Positions 1 through 4,231 of a DNA stretch of 5,784 bases are shown here, piece by piece. Location of the stretch: assembly GCA_015493625.1 (NCBI GenBank), contig WGCT01000524.1:1-5784 (forward strand). The letters run 5' to 3'. The notes below the pieces were generated by a model. That model saw only the letters and a list, made by a program, of their open reading frames with translations. It was not told the origin of the DNA and made no database searches. The DNA comes from Draconibacterium sp. Its GTDB lineage: Bacteria > Bacteroidota > Bacteroidia > Bacteroidales > Prolixibacteraceae. Position numbers and translations under genes: made by a program. The number at the start of each line of letters is the position of its first letter. Position 1 is the first letter of the stretch.

Positions 1-164
1 CTTATACTTTGCTTTATACTTTTGTCCAATTGCAGGGCATCTCTTTTTATATCCTGCATAAGTGTAGATTTATACTCACGGGGAAATTCCTGTGTATATA
101 AAAACACTTTTTGTACAAGAGTGTACACATCTTTAAAAACAGGTAAATCGTAATATAGTGCCAT
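1..164 (-). CDS. avd: Avd-like four-helix-bundle DGR accessory protein, 5' part only
   Basis: This is the N-terminal 54 residues of a protein that continues past the left edge. It begins MALYYDLPVFKDVYTL and contains FPREYKSTLMQDIKRDAL at about residues 27-44. That layout is typical of the S23/four-helix-bundle family to which Avd (accessory variability determinant) belongs. In known DGRs, Avd forms a basic barrel-shaped pentamer that binds the reverse transcriptase and the template RNA and is required for mutagenic cDNA synthesis. The ATG at 164-162 follows an A-rich leader (GAAAAATGG) and lies 52 nt after the stop of the variable protein on the same strand, the usual target-avd-TR-RT order. 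The same fold also occurs in proteins encoded by 23S rRNA intervening sequences and in other four-helix-bundle proteins, but the neighbour makes Avd the best call. The residues after DAL (QLDKSIKQSI) are less typical of the family. Confidence 0.85.
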   Translation of the reverse strand, partial: MALYYDLPVFKDVYTLVQKVFLYTQEFPREYKSTLMQDIKRDALQLDKSIKQSI

Positions 165-170
165 TTTTCA

Positions 171-193
171 AAAAAAATCGACCGCTTCGCGGT
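171..193 (-). terminator. GAA-loop hairpin plus T-run between the variable gene and avd
   Basis: On the minus strand, ACCGC-GAA-GCGGT forms a perfect 5-bp GC-rich stem (193-181). CGA and a run of seven T (177-171) follow, which is intrinsic-terminator geometry. It lies 24 nt downstream of the variable gene's stop codon and just before avd. Two roles are possible. It may attenuate transcription, so that target protein is made in excess over Avd and reverse transcriptase. It may also be the hairpin/cruciform that in phage BPP-1 and other DGRs sits just downstream of the variable region and promotes target recognition. The stem is shorter than the BPP-1 one. Confidence 0.55.
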
Positions 194-223
194 TAAATGG
201 TTAAATAGATAAATAGTTAAAAA
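192..223. repeat. Four imperfect 8-bp tandem repeats after the variable region
   Basis: On the + strand, four 8-mers follow one another: GTTAAATG (192-199), GTTAAATA (200-207), GATAAATA (208-215) and GTTAAAAA (216-223). The array covers the last codon and stop of the variable protein and reaches the hairpin stem. Such a short array could arise by replication slippage or by cDNA-priming events at the retrohoming site. It may also simply set the spacing between the IMH-like tract and the hairpin. Confidence 0.6.
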
Positions 224-1020
224 GCCCGAACAGCACGCACTCTGAATGTGACGAACTTATTGCCGAAGTACTGAAAGCCATTACTGAAATACTGCCTCCA
301 CGCGTAGCCATTATTGTACTCGGTAGAACTCCAATAGTAGTTTGTAGCAAAAGCAACACCTCCGTTTGCAGTTGCAGTTGCGTCTATTATTGTTTTATTT
401 TGATACATTAGATTTAATTCTTCTTTTGAAGGCAAGTACCAATCGCCGTAAGTTTTTCCACCTTCGGTTATTTGCAATTCGTTGCAAATGCGAGCTGCAT
501 AAGTATCACCGTCACCATTACTTTGACTTGCTATTATTAATGCCGTATTTAGTTCCCCTGAATAAGGTCCATCTCCTTTTGCCATGGTATATGTATTTGT
601 TCCTGCATACCATCTTATTCCACTTCCACCATTTAGGTCAGATTTGGTACATACTAAACCGTGTTCACCTGTTTCGTCAACCCAAAATACTATTCCACCT
701 TGGGCAAAATCGCCAATACTATATGTAGTACCACCACCACTACTACCACCAACCGCAGCCCATGCAGAACCATCGTAGTAATAAAAACCTGCTGTGTTAT
801 CCGTTTGAAAAATCATCAGTCCGGTTGCGGGTGTTGTTATACTATTTCTTTGTGCTTCGGTCATCCTTGGTATTAACATCCCCATATCGGTACTTTTTAC
901 ATCTAACATTGCCGAGCCGTCGGCACTGCTGCCATCAGCATTAATTGAAACCCCTTGTGCTGTTAACGTGTAGCTTGCCATCATTATGAAAGCTAAGATC
1001 AATAGTTTTACATTTTTCAT
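217..1020 (-). CDS. DGR target: secreted variable protein with C-terminal DUF1566/C-type-lectin-like domain
   Basis: The product has 267 residues. Residues 1-22 are a signal peptide ending TLTAQ, so it is exported. Residues 23-90 (SAMLDVKSTDMGMLIPRMT, then TGLMIFQTDN and FYYYDG) resemble the stalk module of Bacteroidota surface and tail-fibre-like proteins. A GGSSGGG linker (91-97) leads to a DUF1566/Lcl-type domain: YSIGDFAQGGIVFWVDETG (100-118), GDWYLPSKEELNLMY (192-206), YYWSSTEY (228-235) and a terminal VRAVRAF (261-267). In DGR targets this fold displays hypervariable residues on a ligand-binding surface, as in Mtd and TvpA. Its DGR role is inferred from the C-terminal pattern and from avd directly downstream. 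The ligand is unknown; it could be a phage, host or environmental glycan or protein. The start is the ATG at 1020-1018, which opens the signal peptide. No promoter could be assigned with confidence in the AT-rich 1021-1072. Confidence 0.88.
   Translation of the reverse strand: MKNVKLLILAFIMMASYTLTAQGVSINADGSSADGSAMLDVKSTDMGMLIPRMTEAQRNSITTPATGLMIFQTDNTAGFYYYDGSAWAAVGGSSGGGTTYSIGDFAQGGIVFWVDETGEHGLVCTKSDLNGGSGIRWYAGTNTYTMAKGDGPYSGELNTALIIASQSNGDGDTYAARICNELQITEGGKTYGDWYLPSKEELNLMYQNKTIIDATATANGGVAFATNYYWSSTEYNNGYAWRQYFSNGFQYFGNKFVTFRVRAVRAF
219..240 (-). other. Adenine-free tract at the 3' end of VR, IMH candidate
   Basis: From 240 down to 219 the minus strand has 22 consecutive bases without adenine, encoding VRAVRAF and the first T of the stop codon. 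In studied DGRs the 3' end of VR carries the initiation-of-mutagenic-homing (IMH) site, where cDNA is primed or integrates, and adenine mutagenesis stops there. A stretch with no adenine cannot be diversified, so this fits the constant end of the variable region. The function is inferred by analogy with BPP-1. Confidence 0.5.
219..342 (-). other. DGR variable region (VR), inferred extent
   Basis: The last ~40 codons (about N227 to the stop) match the layout of Bacteroidota DGR variable regions: a constant YYWSSTE, then scattered variable positions, then a constant VRAVRAF. Many positions carry NNC or NNT codons, as expected if the template has AAC/AAT and adenines were randomised: TAC at Y235, Y239 and Y251; GGC at G238 and G253; TTC at F245, F252, F256 and F259; GTC at V257. 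Unmutated AAT remains at N236, N237, N247 and N254. The template repeat is not in the window, so both edges and the variable set are inferred. The 5' edge is the less certain. Confidence 0.75.
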
Positions 1021-1072
1021 TTTTTTTAATTTTTGGTTAATAATTAATTCTCAATTATTTTCTCTTATGTTG

Positions 1073-1201
1073 GGTAACGGTGAGTGTATGATTTCGTAAG
1101 GGATTGCGGGCTTCAAAACTATCAAGTTACAACCTAAAATTGATGCGAGTGATACCGCTCAAAAACCTCGGAAACCCTTATGAATTATACACATTGTTGC
1201 C
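1073..1201 (+). repeat. 129-nt imperfect palindrome that folds from the + strand
   Basis: Arms 1073-1102 and 1175-1201 pair over 27 positions in three blocks (10, 9 and 8 bp). They are separated only by bulges AG (1083-1084) and T (1094). Of the pairs, 22 are Watson-Crick and 5 are G.T wobbles (1075, 1079, 1080, 1090, 1096), so the fold is good for + strand RNA or single-stranded DNA and poor for the minus strand. Pairing partly continues inward (1107-1110 with 1167-1170), and ATCAA (1121-1125) can pair with TTGAT (1140-1144). The element begins 9 nt after the stop of the minus-strand gene remnant at 1210. A folded recombination site, a MITE-like repeat or a structured RNA are all possible. 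Apart from this element, 1021-1209 holds only AT-rich leader sequence for the variable gene. Confidence 0.65.
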
Positions 1202-1209
1202 AGCTGGGC

Positions 1210-1283
1210 TTATTTCGTAATCATCTCTTTTACTTTTTCTTCTAATACTTTTTTGTCCGGTAAATACAATTGATATTTTGATA
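1210..1283 (-). pseudogene. C-terminal remnant of a probable DUF1016 (YhcG/PDDEXK-type) gene, cut by the IS
   Basis: Reading out of the IS on the minus strand gives VSKYQLYLPDKKVLEEKV followed by KEMITK and a TAA at 1212-1210. The host-derived part is about 24 codons. The phrase (F)xSKYQLYLPDKxxLxxKV resembles, from memory, the C-terminus of DUF1016 proteins (YhcG family, PDDEXK nuclease domain, often near restriction-modification genes). The rest of the gene is missing: the other side of the IS holds a methyltransferase N-terminus instead. The reading frame continues a short way into the IS end and stops at 1306-1308. The family assignment is tentative because so little remains, but a real coding end is likely from its charged helical character and clean stop. 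Confidence 0.45.
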
Positions 1284-1304
1284 CCTTAAATCCGCAACTG
1301 AATT
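1284..1304 (+). repeat. Left terminal inverted repeat of the IS
   Basis: CCTTAAATCCGCAA (1284-1297), two mismatched bases, then GAATT (1300-1304) matches the reverse complement of 2944-2964 at 19 of 21 positions. The adjacent outer base (A at 1283) also matches, but IS1380 ends usually begin with CC, so 1284 is preferred. Confidence 0.85.
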
Positions 1305-1315
1305 GTTAATAAAAA

Positions 1316-1357
1316 AATCAACCAACTGTGTAAGAAAAACTTACACAGCGATTGATT
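1316..1357 (-). terminator. Strong hairpin inside the left end of the IS
   Basis: CTGTGTAAG (1326-1334) and CTTACACAG (1340-1348) form a perfect 9-bp stem around a 5-base loop. An outer block AATCAA (1316-1321) pairs with TTGATT (1352-1357). Read on the minus strand, the full hairpin runs into seven T (1317-1311), as in an intrinsic terminator pointing out of the IS. It could stop transcripts leaving or entering the element. It lies about 65 nt before the transposase ATG, so it does not directly mask the start. Confidence 0.45.
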
Positions 1358-1422
1358 AGTAAATATTTTCACTTATTTTAGTGATACCACTCATAAAAAT
1401 AGGTGTTATAATATTTACGAGG

Positions 1423-2697
1423 ATGAAAATACAGAATTTTAAGACAACAGTAAACCCTTTTTCAGGAAACTCTTTGGTAAACCATCATTTCAACAAATCC
1501 GGCATGAGCCAATTGATTGATAATGAACTTGGTGTCAGAGTCAAATATATTGGGTATCAATATAGCGAGATATTCAGAAATTTAACAAATGTTTTTCTTA
1601 GTGGAGGAGATGCAATAGAAGATATAAACACACATTTTGGAGAGCATCTCAAAAGTATCCCGGAGAATAACGTTCCCAGTGCCGATACGGTTTTGCGGGC
1701 GTTTAAAGAGCTAACAACAGAAAATACGGTTTACACATCGGACAGTGGCTTGTCATATAACTTCAACATAAACAATAAACTTAACAGGCTAAATATAAAA
1801 TCGTTAAAATTAACCAAACAGCTAAAAGCTGGAGGGTGTTATGATTTTGATTACGACAATCAAATAAATGCCAATAATAAATGGGATGCAAAAAAGACTT
1901 ATAAAAAGACAAAAGGTTACTTTCCCGGGATAGCAACAATCGGGAACAATATAGTTGGCGTAGAAAACAGGGATGGCAATGCAAATGTTAAGTTTAAGCA
2001 AGAAGATACTTTAGAGAGGTTTTATTCCCAGTTAGAATCGGAAAGTATATCAGTAAACAGGTCAAGAATGGATGCCGGGTCATACTCAAAAAATATTATT
2101 GATGTGGTTGACAAATACAGTAAGTTATTTTATATACGTGCAAATAAGAGTGCCGACATGTTTAATCAAATCAACAATATTACTGATTGGAAAACTGTTG
2201 AAATTAACTTCAAAAACTACGAAGTAGCATCAATGCCATTTGCCCAATTTTATAAAGACAGAAACTATCGGTTAGTAATTATGCGAGAGAATAGCTCTGA
2301 TAATCAACTTGATATGTTTACACAAGACACCTACACCTACCGTTCAATTTTAACTAACGATCATCAATCAACTGAAAAAGAAGTTATTGAATACTACAAT
2401 GCTAGAGGCACCAGTGAAAAGATCTTTGACGAAATGAATAACGACTTTGGCTGGAAGCATTTGCCGTTTTCATTCTTAAATGAAAACAATAGCTTTATGA
2501 TAATCACCGCAATGATAAAGAACTTTTACAATTATTTTGTCTCACTTGTTGCTGGTAAGTTTGAAGGGATTACTAAAACAACACGTTTAAAAAGATTTGT
2601 TTTCCGTTTTATTACTGTTGCCGGAAGATGGGGGTATCAGGGAAGACAATGGGTATTAAAACTCTTCACTGATAAACCATATTATCAGCTGATTTAG
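1423..2697 (+). CDS. IS1380-family DDE transposase
   Basis: This 424-residue protein catalyses cut-and-paste transposition of the IS that carries it. The DDE triad is visible: D143 in YDFDYDNQ, D217 in VNRSRMDAGSYS, and E332 in the signature YNARGTSEK (Y325-x2-R328-x3-E332) shared by IS4/IS1380-like enzymes. The N-terminus (MKIQNFKTTVNPFSGNS) is typical for the family, and the C-terminus (RFITVAGRWGYQGRQWVLKL) fits the conserved end region. The ATG at 1423 was preferred over the upstream in-frame GTG at 1381. It starts where family homology starts, and the extra 14 residues (IPLIKIGVIIFTR) look like untranslated leader. A weak promoter candidate is ATTG (1351-1354), 19 bp, TATTTTAG (1374-1381). 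The frame is intact and all catalytic residues are present, so the element may be active. Confidence 0.9.
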   Translation: MKIQNFKTTVNPFSGNSLVNHHFNKSGMSQLIDNELGVRVKYIGYQYSEIFRNLTNVFLSGGDAIEDINTHFGEHLKSIPENNVPSADTVLRAFKELTTENTVYTSDSGLSYNFNINNKLNRLNIKSLKLTKQLKAGGCYDFDYDNQINANNKWDAKKTYKKTKGYFPGIATIGNNIVGVENRDGNANVKFKQEDTLERFYSQLESESISVNRSRMDAGSYSKNIIDVVDKYSKLFYIRANKSADMFNQINNITDWKTVEINFKNYEVASMPFAQFYKDRNYRLVIMRENSSDNQLDMFTQDTYTYRSILTNDHQSTEKEVIEYYNARGTSEKIFDEMNNDFGWKHLPFSFLNENNSFMIITAMIKNFYNYFVSLVAGKFEGITKTTRLKRFVFRFITVAGRWGYQGRQWVLKLFTDKPYYQLI

Positions 2698-2943
2698 TCG
2701 AAATTTAAAGTGAAAAGCGAAATGTGGGAATATTGCGCCTTGTTGCGAAACATAACGCACTGACACATAGCATATTCAAGCTTTGAGGGTTAAGTTACAA
2801 TTGTTGCCAAATAAATTTCAGTATTAAGTTGCGAAACAACACTTCTGCAAAAGAGAAAATAACTCATTTTATTCAACAGATTATACTGTTTATTCAAAAT
2901 TAAGTTCATAACGTGGTCACAAATGACTATTTTTATATTTTAA

Positions 2944-2964
2944 AATTCGCTTGCGGATTTAAGG
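2944..2964 (-). repeat. Right terminal inverted repeat of the IS
   Basis: Read inward on the minus strand from 2964, it begins CCTTAAATCCGCAA and continues GCGAATT. It matches the left repeat at 19 of 21 positions. Its sequence supplies the last ten codons (TLNPQANFKI) and leads to the stop of the interrupted methyltransferase frame. Confidence 0.85.
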
Positions 2965-3196
2965 TTTTATAACAATTTGTCAAATCAGTATTTACATCAT
3001 TAATAACAGCATGTTTAATATTTGGATAATTATTTATAATCCAAAATAATACAGCACCACTTCCAACAAACGGTTCAATGTAGGTAAATGAATCCTGTTT
3101 ATTGTATGATAATTTATCAGCAATCTCTCTTAATAATTGAGTTTTACCGCCTGCCCATTTTAAAAATGGTTTCGCTTTGTTTTCTTCTTTTCTCAT
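2965..3196 (-). pseudogene. dam: Dam-type adenine methyltransferase, N-terminal fragment truncated by the IS
   Basis: The ATG at 3196-3194 opens MRKEENKAKPFLKWAGGK. Motif X (FLKWAGGK, residues 11-18) and the SAM-binding motif I (IEPFVGSGAVLF, 40-51) are intact, and NDVNTDLTNCYKT follows (to about residue 77). This is the M.DpnII/Dam family, which methylates adenine, usually in GATC. Family members have about 270-300 residues. Here the frame enters the IS right repeat after K and ends at 2935-2933, so the DPPY catalytic motif and the target-recognition region are absent and no active enzyme is expected. A TTG at 3211 would extend the frame by five residues, but ATG is the better start. The remainder of the gene is not on the other side of the IS. 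It could have been part of a restriction-modification locus or a solitary Dam. Confidence 0.85.
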
Positions 3197-3199
3197 TTC

Positions 3200-3234
3200 A
3201 CAAAAATACAAATTTATACGGCTAAATGTGCAAA
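3200..3234 (-). promoter_or_regulatory. Possible promoter of the truncated methyltransferase gene
   Basis: On the minus strand, TTTG (3234-3231) is followed 23 bp later by TATTTTTG (3207-3200), matching the Bacteroidota -33/-7 consensus TTTG / TAnnTTTG. A second box, TAAATTTG (3216-3209), also fits but leaves only 14 bp. The nearer box would place the transcript start almost at the ATG, giving a nearly leaderless mRNA. Confidence 0.35.
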
Positions 3235-3281
3235 TATTCTGCCTTTCTTATATGGGGCATAACTACATTATTTGTAAACGA

Positions 3282-3314
3282 ATTGAGAATAAAACCAAAA
3301 TTATTCTATTTTTG
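3282..3314 (+). promoter_or_regulatory. Bacteroidota-type promoter of the cupin gene
   Basis: TATTTTTG (3307-3314) matches the -7 box TAnnTTTG exactly, and ATTG (3282-3285), 21 bp upstream, is one base off the -33 TTTG. A start about 6 bp downstream would leave a leader of roughly 20 nt before the ATG at 3343, which sits in an A-rich context without a clear Shine-Dalgarno. Confidence 0.5.
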
Positions 3315-3342
3315 ACAAACAAAAATCTAAACCATAAAACTT

Positions 3343-4104
3343 ATGAAAAGTGACCTGCTTTTAAAACAGTTAAAGGGAAAACAACCCGGTACCTTAATAA
3401 AAGATATTGTTCTCGAACACGAAATACAAGACGTATTTATCGACTATTTCTCGATTAAAGGAGAACGAAAAACGGAAGAACCTGCACACACAGGAGCCAT
3501 GGATATTTTACTCACCGTTGGAGGTGCGGGAACACTGGAAACCGGCAATTTAAAATACAAAATAAACTCCAACACCATCATTCGTATTCCATACAATAAA
3601 AGTTATACAATAAAAGTAGATGCAAACCGGGAACTCTTTTTCATCAGGCTACAAAAATTGTTAGACGAAAAGGATATTCAGGTAATAAAAAATAAGAGTT
3701 CAGATTATAGCGAGTTATTCTTTAAACCCCTCGCCAACTGCCCAACCTATACCGAAGATATTAAAAGTGAAAAAACCATAAACCGGATGATTTTACCCGA
3801 AGGACTGGTACCACGCCTTGCTATGGGCTCGGTAGAAACCGAAGGCCCCGATGAAGTAAGCGAACACGAACACCCAATGCTCGACCAAATTTTTTTCGGG
3901 CTTGAAGGGTGCCGATGCAAATGTTTTGCCGACGGAGAAGAGACCCTGTTAACCGAAAACATGATGTTGCATATTCCACTCGCCTCGAAACATTACGTAT
4001 CGGTTGCAAAAGGCGATAAACTGGCTTATATTTGGATGGACTTCTTCCTGACGCTTGAAGGCGAAAAATATATGGGAGAACAACACCAGATGGAAGAAAA
4101 GTAG
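3343..4104 (+). CDS. Double-cupin domain protein
   Basis: This is a 253-residue soluble protein with no signal peptide or membrane segment. Two cupin barrels can be read. The N-terminal one (about 45-105) has strand-glycine patterns (MDILLTVGGAGTLETGN, then IIRIPYNKSYTI) but no metal-binding histidines. The C-terminal one (about 155-237) has EHEHPMLDQIFFGLEG with H175 and H177, followed by HIPLASKHYVSV with H217. These are the usual metal ligands, but Q182 or D181 replaces the usual glutamate. CRCKC (190-194) adds three closely spaced cysteines beside the metal site. It is intact and followed 127 nt later by a secreted GH31 glycosidase on the same strand, so a role in sugar or uronate metabolism, or in sensing a released product, is plausible. 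The substrate cannot be told. No DNA-binding domain is seen, so it is not an AraC-type regulator. Confidence 0.7.
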   Translation: MKSDLLLKQLKGKQPGTLIKDIVLEHEIQDVFIDYFSIKGERKTEEPAHTGAMDILLTVGGAGTLETGNLKYKINSNTIIRIPYNKSYTIKVDANRELFFIRLQKLLDEKDIQVIKNKSSDYSELFFKPLANCPTYTEDIKSEKTINRMILPEGLVPRLAMGSVETEGPDEVSEHEHPMLDQIFFGLEGCRCKCFADGEETLLTENMMLHIPLASKHYVSVAKGDKLAYIWMDFFLTLEGEKYMGEQHQMEEK

Positions 4105-4231
4105 TATTACACAATAGATTGTTATACTTTTAGCTCTTTAAATACAAGACAGGGATTAACACACTAAATACCAACCAATTAACACAATCAGAATTGTTTT
4201 GCATTTTACTAACTATCAAATATATATATAA

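Larger units (their letters stand above)
1284..2964 (+). mobile_element. Complete IS1380-family insertion sequence, 1681 bp
   Basis: The element has one transposase gene and terminal inverted repeats starting CCTTAAATCCGCAA. Its size fits the family's usual 1.6-1.7 kb. A hairpin lies inside the left end, and 246 nt of non-coding sequence separates the transposase stop from the right repeat. That stretch contains an 11-bp direct repeat (GTTGCGAAACA at 2742-2752 and 2828-2838) and nothing else recognised. The flanks are GATA on the left and TTTT on the right, so no 4-bp target duplication is visible. The two flanking gene remnants differ, which points to a deletion or recombination after insertion. 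Confidence 0.85.

Noticed and set aside
192..223. CRISPR-like array
   Set aside because: The units are 8 bp long, contiguous and without spacers, so this is a plain tandem repeat.
366..944. Four overlapping open frames on the + strand opposite the variable protein
   Set aside because: They are low-complexity shadows of the minus-strand gene, which has a signal peptide, recognisable domains and a clear start. None has a family-like sequence.
1073..1201. Formal annotation as an integron attC site
   Set aside because: The layout is suggestive, but the ends read GGTAAC and GTTGCC rather than RYYYAAC/GTTRRRY, and no integrase or second copy is in view. It is kept as a hypothesis only.
1381..1422. 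GTG at 1381 as the transposase start
   Set aside because: The 14 extra residues are unlike the family N-terminus, and the ATG at 1423 begins where the conserved sequence begins.
1276..2968. TTTT on both sides of the IS (1276-1279 and 2965-2968) as a target duplication
   Set aside because: On the left it is four bases away from the repeat end. Accepting it would make the two IS ends unequal, and TTTT is common in this AT-rich DNA.
1210..3196. One methyltransferase gene simply split by the IS
   Set aside because: Only about 24 codons remain on the far side. They do not resemble a Dam C-terminus, and about 200 residues including DPPY would be missing.
3747..4114. Minus-strand open frames opposite the cupin gene
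   Set aside because: They are compositional shadows. The plus-strand frame has cupin motifs, a promoter and consistent codon use.
4111..4122. ACAAT-AG-ATTGT hairpin as a terminator after the cupin gene
   Set aside because: It has a weak AT stem of five pairs with a two-base loop and no T-run directly after it, so it is not supportable as a terminator.
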